Assembly (NCBI GenBank): GCA_001600455.1
Contig: BCKC01000006.1
Span: 1 to 64,000 of the forward strand
Direction: 5' to 3'
Origin: Endocalyx cinctus
Taxonomy: Eukaryota > Ascomycota > Sordariomycetes > Amphisphaeriales > Apiosporaceae
DNA length: 64,000 nt
Under the pieces are notes generated by a model. The model made no database searches. It worked only from the letters and a program-made list of their open reading frames with translations, and was not told the DNA's origin. Positions 32,870 through 45,708 of this stretch are shown piece after piece (within the stretch, counting starts at the first letter, position 1; each line of letters begins with the position of its first letter). The translations under genes were made by a program, and so were the position numbers.

Positions 32870-34360
32870 ATGTTGTTTGAAAAGAGGACTGTTTTGGCCC
32901 TCGTGAGCGATCGCGTAGGTCTCATTGTAATGACGGCCATTTTCACCGTGCTTATTATTCTTTCCGTCATTCTTCGATTCATGGCTAGAGATGTGACGAA
33001 AGCTGGGCTTAAAATCGATGACTGGTTCGCATTGGCAGCCTTGGTAAGTTTATTCCACTTTATTTCAACGTTTTATTTCTTCGGGGAAAAAAAGAATACA
33101 ATAAAGTCAAATAAAATTTGACCATAAGTAGATATCCGTTCTCGGTCTAAACGGGGTCTTCCTTGCCGGTACCATCGATGGTGCGATTACCGGTCATTCC
33201 GTCGTCGTGAACGGTATGCCGGTGACAAATGACCTAGAGATACTTACGCAAAAATACAAATACGCATATCAAACAACGGAGAAAATCGTTTTTGGACTCA
33301 TCAAGATATCTCTCCTTTTACTCTGGAGGCGTCTCTTCGGTAGGGCCAAGGGTTTCGCCACCTTCTGCTGGGTCATGATCGGCATCGTGGTGGCCTGGAC
33401 CGTCGCGTTTTTCTTCGAGACCGTTTTCCAGTGCGGAACGAACTGGCCCCTCAACTGGGCGCCGATTTATATCTTTCTCACCCAGTGCACCTCGAGTCTG
33501 AATGTGCTCACGGTCTTTGGCGTCACCGATGTGGTCACGGACCTGATCATCATCGCAATGCCCATTCCACTCATCTGGACTCTGCAGATGCCGCAAAAGA
33601 AGAAATTGGCCGTAACCGGCATTTTCGCTCTCGGTTTCTTGTGAGTTACCGGACGTCCCTTCATAATACATACCGCATATTTTTCATCATGCACTGACTT
33701 GGAAATCTGAACAGCACTATCGGCGCCGGAGTGGCCCGCTTGTATTATTACCTCGCGACCTCTTACAACCAGGTAGAAAATCCGGATTTCATCGGAGACG
33801 TCACCCTCACGCTCTTGTGGTCCACGATAGAGGCCAATGTAGCAATGGTGGTGTGCAGTCTCCCCGTCTTGGGACCCATTATCGGCAGGTTTCGGGACAA
33901 CGTCGTCACGGTGTTGCGCCGCTCCCCGTTTGGCAAGTGGATCGACATCACGAATGACCGCAGCAGCAACACCAAAGGGAGCTATCAGTTGAGCGACATA
34001 TCTCGAGCCGAAAACGGTCACTCCAAGATAAATCCCCTTAACGATAGAACTGGCACTTCTCCGCAACATAAGGCCCAGTGGCAGGGAAGCCGCGGAACGG
34101 TTGCGTCCGCAGGCTTTTCCGGTACCATAGAACCCCCGGAACACAGGTCAGTAATTGAGAATCATTTAATAATTCTTCCCTATTTAGACGATTATATCAC
34201 ACCCTCTTCTGTCGAAGGGGAAAAAAAACATCTTGATCCTTATTCTACGTCTACTAGACACCAGCTAAACATATCAAGAGCTAACTATCGATCTTTGATT
34301 AGACCAGGTATCCTTGCGAGTACTGAAATTTCCACGACATTTGAGCCGCATGCGATGTAG
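32870..34360 (+). CDS. Seven-TM fungal rhodopsin-domain (PTH11/SAT4-like) membrane protein
   Basis: Exons 32870-33043, 33132-33640 and 33715-34360 join in frame (442 aa). Family signs are DDWFALAAL after TM1-2, the YAYQTTEKIVFGLIKISLLLLWRRLF segment (TM4, with the usual K-x-S-x-L-x-x-Y/W-R-R-x-F), QCGTNWPLNW with its Cys, the FGVTDVVTDLIIIAMPIPLIWTLQMP TM6 motif, and TLLWSTIEANVAMVVCSLPVLGP in the last TM. A Ser-rich cytosolic tail of about 130 aa follows. Related proteins are putative receptors; some sit in metabolite clusters without known role. A GTCAGT near 34147 could start a further intron, so the tail is less certain. Confidence 0.88.
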
Positions 34361-34512
34361 TGTAGGGGCACTCTATTTATTTTATAAAAACGTTACTTGA
34401 TAAAATATTAATATACTTGTCACAGAACTGGGAGCTTACCATTCGAAAAATAACTGATGTAATTCTTGTAATAATAAGGTTAAGGAAGAAAGGAAGGGAA
34501 GTAAATATCCAT

Positions 34513-36475
34513 TCATGTACGCACAACACCCTTGTAAACCTTCCGAGCAATCTTTATAACCGTGCCGGGATAATCTACCCCATCGCTTTCCAATCTTCCC
34601 ATCTGTAAATCCGCCTCGTGTGGTAAAATCCTCCGCGTCCCTTTCCAGATCTTATAACCGGCGATATTAGCTAGGTATATGACGATTCCTATGTACGAGG
34701 TTATGAAGGTTGATACCGTGAACTTTAGTATGAATGCGTTGTAACCTTGAGATTTGATTTATTTAGTTTAGCGTGAAACTAAAGATATAAGAAATAATAG
34801 AGAAAGGTAACTCAGGTAGGAAAACTGACCATTAAAGAAAACAATAATGCACGTAGCAGCCAACGCGAAATATGCTCCGTAAGGCTGCAGGCGACCTTTG
34901 TAAGGCATGCGTGCCCTTTCTAGACCTTGAATCCGCATGGCCCTCGTAAACCCGATGTAGGCCACAAGAATACTAATCCAATTCAAGGCGCCGGAGATTG
35001 TTACGAGGCTAACCAGATATCCAAACACGGTCGATGCGTTCTTGCTCACGTTCAGATATCCTAGAGCCGTGAAGACGGCGGTAGCCAGGGCGGCCCAGAC
35101 GGGCACGCCTTTGGAGTTCGTCTTTTTGAAAAAAGCCGGCGCCTGTCCGTTGCGGGCCATCCCGTAGAGCGCGCGTGACCCGATGTAGATGTCGGAATTG
35201 GCGGCGCTGAAGACGAAGATCAGCAGCGAGCCGTTGACCACGTGCGGAAAGACGGGGATCTTGGCGAGCTGGACGGCGATGACGAAAGGGCTCGCAGCCG
35301 CGCTCGTGCTTTCCTTGGTGGCCCCGACGAGCTGGTCGTTGGTGTACGGGACCGACATACCCAATACCAAGACGCCGACAACGTAGAAGAAGGCGATACG
35401 CCAGAGCGTTCGTCGGACCGCCTTACGGACCGTCTTTCGCGGATTAGGCGCCTCTCCGAAGGCGACCCCGACCACCTCGGTGCCCGTGTAGGCGAAGCAG
35501 GCTTGCACGAGGCAGGCAAAGAAACCGAGAAAGCGGCCGAGAGAACCTTCTTCCAAGTAGGTGCCGAAAGCGCCCGGGTCTTGCCAGTACCGAAACCCGA
35601 TTCGCTCCCCGGATGGTTGGCCGCCGAGGGAAATGATAAAACAGGTCAAGACGAGGGTAATGATGACGAGAGGCTTCACAGATGATAACCAAAACTCCAC
35701 TTCTCCAAAATAAGATACGTGGAGGACCTGTAGTTTGTTTTGGTAATTCCGATAATTAGCTTTAGTAATTAACCCTATATGTCTATGCGAAGGTGACGAA
35801 TGGGGGGAGCACGTACATTAATTATGATAATGGCTACGGTAAATGTCGCAACAAATATTGCTACGTTCAGTTCAGGCCGCCAGTATTGGATAATTATACC
35901 CGCTGCTGTTAAATTATTTGGTAGCACGATAGCATACTTCAGAAAGTAGTTCCAACCAGTAGCGAATCTGTTAAATCCGTTAATAATTGTATTAGTTCTT
36001 GCTTCAGGTAGCATCGTGGAGATTCCTTACCCCAGAGCTGGGTCGACAAATCGAGTAGCAAAACCTGAGAAACCTTTGTCGTCCGGGAACATGGTGGCCA
36101 TTTTAGCCATTGCCGTCATTATAAAGTAATTACAGCTCCGATGAGGATGTATGCGATGAGAAGACTAGCGGGTCCGCCTCGGACAAGACCGGTCCCAGAA
36201 CCTACGTAATAACATGTTAGAATTTATTTTTGATTTGCATCCAGATTAATAGTGATAAATATAAGACCTGCAAGCAGGGAGAAAATAGTATTACCAATAA
36301 TCAAACCCGTGCCAATAGCTCCCGCTACAGCGATCATGGACACATGACGTTCTTTGAACTCTCTCCGTAAATGATCATTAGGCTCAACGTTCCCCTCTCC
36401 AGTCGATAGAGTGTTGTGGAGATCTGTATCATCTGGGATTGAGTCATTTGTGACATGTTTGGTATTCTTATCCAT
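34513..36475 (-). pseudogene. Amino-acid permease (APC/YAT family), frameshifted
   Basis: Recognisable exons are 36475-36295, 36201-36031, 35967-35817, 35727-34830 and 34745-34513. Family landmarks are HVSMIAVAGAIGTGLIIGSGTGL with GGPASLLIAY, MATMFPDDKGFSGFATRFVDPALG, FATGWNYFLKYAIVLPNNLTAAG, FWLSSVKPLVIITLVL, and SRALYGMARNGQAPAFF. In exon 2 the frame runs into TAA TGA at about 36117-36122, and the conserved MTAMAKMATMF resumes in another frame: one base appears to be missing. The following splice phase (GGG next to ATTC) also does not fit cleanly. The rest is well preserved, so this is either a recent pseudogene or a sequencing error. About 12 TM segments would be expected. Confidence 0.75.
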
Positions 36476-38703
36476 GTTTAAGAAAGATGTTGTCAGATTA
36501 GATACCGGAGATATGTTGTTCCGAAACAACATACTGTAAATACCTGGTGAAAATTTGTATGGAAATAACACCTAATTGAACACATGCTTTTTCACATATA
36601 CAATTAAACAGATGTAGCATAAGATCTATGCAGTTGAGCGACTAAATAATTCGACAAATGCCTTAGTTTGCCTAAGTTTACAAAGGGTGAGAGAGAGAAC
36701 AAGACAGAAGACTCTGCTAACTCGCTATATCTTGAATTTTCATGAAACTAGAAACTAACTACATATAACTTTGCGGGGTTTAACTAATAATAAAAGACTC
36801 TAGGTTAGTTATCCTTTTTAGCACCGCCACAAGGGTCTTCTACACGCCTCTACGAACCCATCTTTAAAAACCCCTTTAGTTTTCTTATCTTATCTTTTTT
36901 GTGTAACATAGTAAAAATTGTAAACTTAGGACGTTCTAGGAGCTGTAAGCTCACCCCCCGTATTAAAAAGTGATAGTCAAAATAGACTACTACATAAGTC
37001 AGACCTATATAATCGGTGCCGGAGTACTAGATTTATAAAAATTTAAATAATTTCACCTACGAGATATTTGCCTCTGCGCAGATCAGAAGTTTATTCTTAA
37101 AAGGAGCTAACTTTCATTTAATATTCGATATCAAAATTACGACCGTATTTTTGATGTGGTAAAGTCTTTAGTTAGGTACGATATCATGGAATAATGACAA
37201 TGTTTTACTAAAACGCTTAAGATCTCTGTCCCACATATTTTATCTACTTACCCGTCTCTCCGCACGTTACTGCTTGCTCACGAATCTACCCCATCACTCT
37301 GCCCCGTCGGGCTCATCTCCGTATGTAAAAGCGAGAGCAACGGTTGTTTCAAGCTATTTCTCACCGTCCAGATCCACCATGTCGACTAGCTCGCCAGAAG
37401 TAGCACTCACATATCTGGAGCCCGCATAGCATGAGCTATGGCAAGGGTCGTAAAAGCCGCCGCCGGTGGAGCTACAAACTGCCTAGCACAATTCCTAGTG
37501 TTGAAGTGGAAATAATAAGGTGGGTTAGGACCATATAAACCGTTATAGCCAAGCAGATCATACCGGACGTTCGTTTTGGTTTGTGACTTGATGAACTTTG
37601 TTTTCGTCTTTATCCTATAATGAGACCGGCGTGTTAGCTCTATTTATCCAGATATACAAGTCTCGCCAAAGAGTTATGGCGTCTCTTGGAATTGCAAGTT
37701 GTTAGTTTAATCGCTCCGCTAACACTCAAGTTACCAAGGGCCTCAGTTATCATAAAGTATACGGAGCATGTCTACGGCTACCCGAGGGGTAGCCCCAGAG
37801 GGATACATCTATATACAAGAGATTGATCTATGCTATAAGTATGCCGTTATCTGCACTTAATTATTTTCCCAACATAGAGTAGGCATTCAAGTCACTTAGA
37901 TGCATGATTCGGAAAATCAGGTGAGTGATTGCCACCCTTCTAGATAGAAGTAATTACGTGAGAATAGTTATTATATAGTTATTTATTATTAACTGTATTA
38001 AATTTGGGTTGGGCGTATGGGGGCGTTACTGTGATAATTTATTTGTGTTAAGCTTCTGTAAACTAATATATCATGAACACGAGCTTACTTCGTATTATAA
38101 GAAAATTATTTTTAAAAATAATTATCCCTAAGAAGCTTTTATTAATAGATTGTAAATGTTCGCCCATATATAGTTCATTCCGGTATCCCTAAAGTGACAC
38201 GTCGTTCAACAATAACTAATAGTTATTTTGCTGACCAACAAAATTAATTAGTTACAATCTTCCGCTCATAAGACTCTCCGCCTTCCAATTAGTAGCCTAG
38301 AGACCCCCTCCCTGCTTTAAAACCAACAAAACTTTATTTAGAAAATGAAATGTTGGATTCAGGGTTAAGGGTGAAATCAAGTGTTTCTTTGGTAGCAATG
38401 GAGAAAACTTCATAAGTCGTCAAGAAATCATACGTCTAGATATTGGGGGCTCATGCGCATAATGGGATAGAATAAGCGTGAATCGGTGAATCAGATAATC
38501 ACTACGATACGTGTTTTTTTTTTGCTTTATTACAACTATAAATTATACCAATAGCAATGTCTCGTGGGTACTCGATAATAATAGATTCGAGGTACCCTTT
38601 TTAACCACTTTTTGAATAAAGGCAAACATCAAATCGAGCACTTCTCAGATATACTTAAAGAAACCTATTTCTACTCTTCTATAGCTTTAATTACAGTTGG
38701 TTT
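36476..38703. other. Intergenic, 2.2 kb, contains repeat segments B and C
   Basis: No gene is supported. It is the shared upstream region of the permease (minus) and the MFS pump (plus), with transposon debris at 36685-36977. Confidence 0.55.
36685..36977 (-). repeat. Dispersed element, segments C then B (inverted)
   Basis: On the minus strand this reads segment C (36977-36833, as at 16888-17041) followed directly by segment B (36833-36685, as at 22446-22595). It therefore links the two segments as parts of one element. Confidence 0.82.
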
Positions 38704-38730
38704 ATGTATCTCGCCTTAAATAGTATCATT

Positions 38731-40704
38731 ATGGAGTCGTTGCATTTCACCGTTCCTCTGGAGTTGACTCGTGGCAGTATACCAAGTATGCAAAATTTAT
38801 GCTTCACACACCAGGTACGGCAGAGAAAGAGTTCCGGATCCAGAAACAATGGGAATGGGACCTTTCACTCAATTAATTCCTCATGGGGGGCCTTTTTGAT
38901 AATTTTCACGTTGTCTGGCGTTACTCTTGCGAGCAGCATGACTGCTGGTCTGCTCGCTGTTCAGCTACCCGCCATAGCTAAGGATATCGGAATTCCAGAT
39001 ACTCTCTTGCTATGGTAAGCACTGCGCGTATCTCTTGTCACGATAATAACCTAACTAAATGATAAAATGCAGGCCAGCCTCAATCTACGGGTAAAATCTA
39101 CTGTTTCCTAATTACCCTTACTATTGATTTACTCACCGAACTATCGTCTGCACATACTAATAGTACTCATTCAACAATTTGTTAGACTGACTAGCGGCTC
39201 TTCCCTACTGCTTGCTGGAGCCATTGCGGACGCCGTCGGCAGTCGTAGTATTTACCTCGTAGGTTGCGTTCTTTTGACCGCATCCATACTCGCCAACGGT
39301 CTATCAAAAACTGCTACTCAGCTCATTGTATTCAGAGGAATCCAGGGCGTCGCCGCATCCATGTGCCTCCCAACTGCAATGAGCATGCTCACCTTACACT
39401 TACCCGTCGGCCAGAAACGCAACATTGGATTTGCTTTTCTCGGCACGGGACAGGTCCTAGGTTATTCGATAGGTTTCCTACTCGGTGGGTTTTTCGTCGA
39501 GTCGGTGGGATGGAGATACGGATGGTATGTCAGCACCATCGTCGCATTTTCCGTCTTTATAATCGGTATTGTTTGTTTACCGAAACATAAAGACGACGGT
39601 ATATCCTCCAATAGATGGAGAAATGTTTTTTCTGATATTGATTGGGTGGGGGCTGTGCTGGCAGCTGCGTTTCTCGCTATATTCTCTTATGTCCTGACGT
39701 GAGTATGGTCTGATTTAGCTAACTAAACGATAAACTCACTATTTTTCTTTCTCGATTATTTAGGGTTATATCAAATGATATATCTAGTATAAAGCATGTC
39801 ACTCAAATTGTGCTAGTCGTTATTGCTGCCTCTTGTTTGCCGGCCTTTGGATTTTGGATGGGCCACCGAGAACGAATCAAAAAGCCCGCTCTAATACCTA
39901 ACCATTTATGGAAGAATGTTGAATTCTCTTCTATCTGTATTATGGTTTTAATGACTTGGGCCGTCGTACAAGCAATGGAATACCTCCTAAGCCTCTAGTG
40001 AGTGATCAAGATAACAATACTAATCCTGGGCTCCTTACTAACCCTTGTACATAGTTTCCAGAAGGTCCAGGGGTTATCTGCGATTCAAACATCCCTACGT
40101 TTTACTCCTAACCTCATTGTTGGTATCGTTCTAAGTATCACAATAGGTTTCATCCTCCATAAAGTATCTACTTACCTCATTCTGATTATAGTGTGCATAC
40201 TCACTTCACTTACACCTCTTCTCATGGCCGTGAACAATCCTGATTGGCCATACTGGTATACCAACTTCTGGGCAGTCTTCTTATCCCCGATTTCCAGTGA
40301 TAGTAAGTGCTCGAAGCTGATATTAATTTGTTTAACTCTAAGGAAAACAGAGAATTGGCCGCTAACATCTATTATTACCAGCTTTGTTTGTTATTTCCGC
40401 TCTCATCATCACAAGCACATTTCCGGTTAAAACACAAGCCTTAGCCAGTGCTGCTTTTAACACGTTCGCCCAGTTCGGCACCGCCATTGGCTTAGCTATT
40501 ACGGGGACTGTCTCTTCGTTAGTTTCGAAAGCGTACATCCAGAACAATGAGGCCACTCCGGGACACGGAGAATGCCACAGTTGTAGCTTGCTTAAAGGAT
40601 ACCGAGCAACTTTCTTCGTTCTGTTCGGGATAGCAACATTAACTTGGATTTTTGGGGCCTTTGGACTAAAGAATATATCGAAAAGGGGCCTTGAGAAGCA
40701 ATAA
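38731..40704 (+). CDS. MFS transporter, 14-TM drug/metabolite efflux type, six exons
   Basis: Exons 38731-39014, 39073-39090 (an 18-bp microexon), 39186-39698, 39764-39997, 40055-40302 and 40382-40704 join without a frame break (539 aa). An in-frame ATG at 38704 would add nine residues. Features include SWGAFLIIFTLSGVTLASSMTAGLLAVQLPAIAKDIG (TM1), the loop GAIADAVGSRSIYLVGC, RGIQGVAASMCLPTAMSML, and WRYGWYVSTIVAF. C-terminal TMs include FNTFAQFGTAIGLAITGTVSS. The closest type is the aminotriazole-resistance/efflux group of fungi. It is a second candidate exporter for local metabolites. All splice sites are canonical and the gene looks intact. Confidence 0.9.
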
Positions 40705-42161
40705 TGCGTTATTGGACACGAATTTATTCAACCTGCTGCCTTTGTCTAAGTTCAAAATTGCTTAGGAAAATTGCTCTATAATTAGAGTTGGGATGAGTCG
40801 AGGCTTAAGATCTATCCTCAATTACTAGGTCATAAAAATATCAAGCTAAAGCATCTTCTTACCGGTAATCTACTATATGAGCTATCGCAAAAATATGTCG
40901 CCGTCGGATTATCGCAAGTCCCAATCAGTACATATCAAGGTGAAGTTCTAAGAGAAGGACTTCTCTTGATAATGAGTCAGAATAAGGCGACAAGTGCTCC
41001 TCGCTTATCGTGAAGCATTAGCCTTTAGTATTATGAATCCAGGGAGGGAGGACTGTTAGGTATACGGTATTGTTTACATTGAAGCATGTAATACTATTAC
41101 TCCATCATTTATTTCATCAATCCTTCCTTCCTTTTTTTTTTTTTTTTTTGTTAGACAAAAGTATTTAGACCATATAGGCATATCAAAATCAGGTAGCAAC
41201 CTTGAGGTAATTAAGGCAGGCTCATGTACTATCCTAACTACTCGATATCTTCTCTCGACTTGGCACGGTAATTTAAGCTAAGGATGTCCGTCATGGTAGG
41301 TAGCGAAGCCAGTAGTCAGTCAATCAGTCTACTGAGGTAAATTTATGGAGTGCCTGGCCTGTAGCTATTTCCATCTTCTTGGGTCGCCCCTTTTTAAATC
41401 AACCATAGAGTTTACAATGATGCTACAACTATGGTGATTGAAGAATGAGACTTCTTAAGACGAGAAGCAATGTTGATATACGTACTCACTAGGTCTAATT
41501 ACTTGGGCCGTATAATAAGAAGATAAGCAGAGAGAGAACAAGGGCATAAACAACACCCTTCTAGTTATTGAATAAGGCATTATATTTTACTAAGGGTTCG
41601 GTTTTGTGATAATCTCTTTCAAGTTATGAGTGTAATTAGTAATTTAATAGCCAAGTAGCTAATTACTGGTCAATTACCGTACTGGCCACCGGCTAGCCAC
41701 CATATTACCGGGCCAGCTGCCACCCCACTGGAGGTAGCAGTCCTAGACAAAAATGAGGGCAGCAGTACCGTTGGCAGCGCTAATTCTGGCCACTTACCAT
41801 ACTATGTAGTCAGCTCTTGGCCGGCTACAGTACTAGCTCCTGGCCAGCTACTGCATTGCCAGATCAGCTACCGCCCTGCTTGAGGTACCATTACTATAAA
41901 AAATACTAATAGGGGATCTACGAAGATGTCAGTGTCCGGTACTTAAGGAGGAGGCTTCGCAAACCATAACCCTAGCCTTCCGGTACTATCGGCCAAGTAG
42001 TAGAACACCGGGCCGGAAGCTAGTACGTGGAGAGGTATCCGCACTGTTGATTTGTATGGGAATGGTACCGGCTTGGCAGACAGCGAATAAGAAGATCAAC
42101 AATTACAAATTAGTATCGTTGGGCGAGATGATATATAATTATACAAATATCTATCTACTAA
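40705..42161. other. Intergenic, with a GC-richer degenerate repeat patch
   Basis: No gene. About 41660-41890 holds many imperfect copies of TGGCCAGCTAC or CCGGCTA-like words. A run of about 19 T lies at 41131-41149. Confidence 0.5.
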
Positions 42162-43284
42162 CTATATCATAAGCATGATTACAAGCAGAGCCACTAGACA
42201 TGTCGAATACGCTTTATTGTATCGCCCATGCCTCATCGAAAAACCAAGGCTCTCTAGAACAGTCTCACTCGTAAAAGCAACGCCATCCCCGTCGATATCT
42301 GCATCAGATAGCTGAGTGGTGTTAACTCGCATGCACAGTAATTGTGACGCATGCCCTTCGCCCTCGGAATTCCCGGAGGAAAGGTCAGTATACATCATCA
42401 AAAGACGGAGCTTGTTGGCAGCATTATTATACGTCCTGCTATCGGGTCCGTTCACGGTCTCGCTGATATTCGCGAAGAAGCCCTGGCCGCTCTGCGTGAT
42501 GTTCGTATTATTCTGCTGGAGGTTGAAGCTGTACATGTCGGTCTCGAAACCTCCCAGCACAGACGACACGACGCCGAACGACCCACGACACTCAGGAATG
42601 CTGGGCCACGGCGTGCTAGTCGTGTGCGTGGTGTTACAGTCGGTCAGGCTAGGAACGGGCGCTTGGGCCAAGACCGCGTCCACGCATTCCTGCCCCAACG
42701 CTGGCGCACAGTCTACGCTGTCTTGCTCATCGTAACCGTTGGTCACGTTCACAGGGAGATCTACATAACCACCCAGAGAAAACATGCAGAGGGGCGCTGT
42801 TCCACCGCCTAAAGCAGATGACAAGTTACCGCCTGACGACCACGAGAAGTCATATGTTTCGCTGACTATGTAAGGACTGGTTATCGTGCCCAGCGTGCCA
42901 TCCGCGTCAGGAGTGTCGATATTGGTGACGTTGACACCTATGTTGATTTATTTGTTAGCCTATACCCAGTTGCGCTTGTTGCTGGTAGTTAAATTCAAAA
43001 CAGAGAACTAAAACCGAAGAAGACGAAAGTTGAAGATACCTACGCCATGTCCACTGGGAATTGCGGAGAGAAGAACCATCTGTCAGGTATGGCCAAAAGC
43101 TTTCAAAAGGTTTGAAGTCAACAGATCGTGTCAAAGTCGGATTTCTATTGGCGGTTGCCACCACATTACGAGAGGTGTCATCGAGTGTGGTTGGAATAGG
43201 TACGCCCCATTGGGATATAGGGCCATAGTGAACTGTAGCAACTCCAGCTGTGAGGAACGCCTGAATAGCTAGAGTCGTCTTCAT
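42162..43284 (-). CDS. Secreted, probably GPI-anchored protein of unknown function
   Basis: Exons 43284-43044 and 42937-42162 (donor GTAGGT, acceptor CATAG) give 338 aa. A signal peptide is at 1-18. The mature part has several N-glycosylation sequons (NVTN, NTT, NNTN, NIS) and about six Cys (LCMF, DCAPALGQEC, DCNTT, ECRG, LCMR). A hydrophobic C-terminal tail (STCLVALLVIMLMI) after a short polar spacer looks like a GPI-attachment signal. The DADIDGDG loop resembles a calcium-binding loop. I do not recognise the family. Surface or cell-wall location is inferred from the two terminal signals. Confidence 0.7.
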
Positions 43285-43986
43285 ATTATTCTCTGTTCAC
43301 AGGCACGACGGTTTAAACGAAGCAAGCGGTAATATAGGGCACAGAAAACAAAAATTCTATGAGGGTATATGTGTTGGGATGAAGAGATAAAAGAAGTTGA
43401 AAAATGACCTATTAAATAGTGTTGAATGTCAGATGAAAAGAAGAAAAAGAAGCAAAACTTAGATAAAATCAATCTTAGTATATGTCCCAAAGCACCAACA
43501 CAAGTCATCGTTATGACATGATGCCAAGGAGTATGAGGTACGCCAAGTAAATTTTCATCTTAAATAAACGAAGACGTCTCAATTTAGAATAACATCAAAT
43601 TGACAATTGGAAAATGAGTAATAGAATTTGGTTTGTGGGTAGGAGTTTGAAAATTTATTATGCTGTTGGTTCATAATTCATGCGGCGTTGACGTTTATCC
43701 TATCTAAAAATACCAGTAAACTTTTATGCGGCTGCAGATGCGGGGAGTAAGCTTAACAATTCTCTTCAGTATCCAGGGGCGTATGAACCAAAATGAATAG
43801 GGGTAATTACCTAACGTTTTTAATCTCACTTTAAAAGAAGCGTGATAAGTTGGTTTGGATAGTTAAGATTGAGAAGAAAAAAATGACTACATAATAAATA
43901 ACGCTCGAAATAGATAATCATAGATCATGCCTCCTTCCCTCGGCCTGTTTACTAACACTACCCCTCCACGAACCTGAATGACCGAA
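43285..43986. other. Intergenic, nothing seen
   Basis: AT-rich stretch between two convergently or tandemly placed secreted-protein genes; no gene recognised. Confidence 0.5.
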
Positions 43987-44388
43987 TCATTCTTCTTCAC
44001 CGCAAGAGTACGAAACATAGATGATACCCTTGTCCTCAAGGCGTTTTTGGCACATCCAGTTACCGTCTACAAGGTGGCCATCTTCCTCCGCCTCCTCCTT
44101 AGACATCTCCCAAACCGGTTCGCCACTAGTGCAGGCATAGCTCTCCGCCGTCCACAGTCCCACCTTACACCCATCATCCCAGTCGGAGATTTTCATAGCC
44201 TGCACATCGCCGAGTCCGAGGAGACTGCAGTTTTCTTGCATAGGTTCACCCCCGCGCTCTGTGTCGGCCTTATATTCACCACACGTTGTTTGGGTGTCCC
44301 AGAATTCAACAAGCCATCCGTTAGCTTGTGCGAAGAAAGATGCTGAGAGCAGAGAAATCGTAGATTTAGATGATAGAGTGAAATGCAT
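43987..44388 (-). CDS. Small secreted cysteine-containing protein (effector candidate)
   Basis: Single exon, 133 aa from the ATG at 44388. An upstream in-frame ATG at 44406 would add six residues before the signal peptide, so the inner start gives the better leader. Signal peptide to about residue 23 (FFAQANG). The mature part of about 110 aa is acidic and contains six Cys at even spacing (TTCGEY, ENCSLL, DGCKVG, YACTSG, WMCQKR, YSCGEEE), suggesting three disulphides. No known domain recognised. Size, leader and Cys count fit a secreted effector-like protein. Confidence 0.65.
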   Translation of the reverse strand: MHFTLSSKSTISLLSASFFAQANGWLVEFWDTQTTCGEYKADTERGGEPMQENCSLLGLGDVQAMKISDWDDGCKVGLWTAESYACTSGEPVWEMSKEEAEEDGHLVDGNWMCQKRLEDKGIIYVSYSCGEEE

Positions 44389-45708
44389 TTTGCGTATATA
44401 TAACAAGCGTTGACGGTGTTGTATGTGAAAGATTTTAAATGAGATGAGATTTTATTGTTCGCTAAGTAGTCTTTTTCCTTCTTCTTTCGAGTTTCAAGGG
44501 TTGAAGTGTAGTTAAGCAAAGTTGTATATATATATGATTTTATACAAAAAAGGGATGCGTGTGGTAGTATCAGTGATAGAAACTTGCTGGGGATATCGGT
44601 TAATCGATAAATTACCCTTTTATATTAAGTTTCAATTAGCGGGCTCTTATGTTATTATACTCATCGATGTCTTATGGGCAACATTTACATCATCATCTTT
44701 ATACTTAATATGAAATCTTAGTTTCCGGTTACTAACTATGCTCCTAATAATGAATTAAGCTATGATGTAAATGGCTATTTTCAACATTCTCTAGAAATAT
44801 ACTCTTAGCAGTCCAATACCAATGACATATTAGATATTACAATATGCTAAGTAACATTCTATTTCCTAATTACTGACACATAGTGGCTGAGAAGTAATTC
44901 TCTAGATAGTATAAAATTATTTTTAGAAACCCAAGCACTATTCAACGACGTCATGAAATAGATGCCAATGGTATGTTTGTTGGTTGATCAAAAATGAAGC
45001 CTGCAGATGGATCGAGAAAAGGGTCAGTCAAGCAACGTACTGACGTGATTTTAGTATTCTACTTACATAACACGTATCTTTGGGATGTAATATATCACCA
45101 AAATAGGAACGTCAAACATTTTCCATAATAATCGCATGCATAGTTTTATCCATAATTACCAAAATTAGAAATATTTCGTTCTGGCTCATGTAGACGTTGC
45201 ATGATCAGTATTTCCACAACCGGGTAGTGGTTATCGTGAACTGGACTGTTATGGCAGTAACCAGTCTCGCGTGATATTACCTCGAAGCTTGCACATGATG
45301 AAAATCGCAGGATTATTGTTGTTTAACTTGTTCGGTTGTTAAAAATATTTTCATAAACAAAGCTTACGGTTTCGTCAGAGATCGTTTATCAATGGCAAAA
45401 ATAACGTCGACATTTTTGTTTTTTTTTTTTTTTTGATGCAATGGTGATCCTTGGCGTTGGAAAAGGAGACTTGAAATCCGAATATAGTCATATAAGTTTG
45501 TGAATAGATAATCTTAAAGACTTCATCTAATTATAGGGATATATAATGGCTAATTATATAAATGCTTAAATATCCAGCTTAGTTTTCTCCTTAAACTCTT
45601 CATCATACTCAATCATCAGTTTACTTACTATATCGCTTTTCATAAATCGATATTTTCAAGTTACCCCTTTTCAACAAAAAAAAAATCATAAAACCTAATT
45701 TTATCACT
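44389..45708. other. Intergenic, 1.3 kb AT-rich
   Basis: No gene. A run of 15 T at 45420-45434. The promoter of the next gene includes a pyrimidine-rich stretch and CACT before its ATG. Confidence 0.5.
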
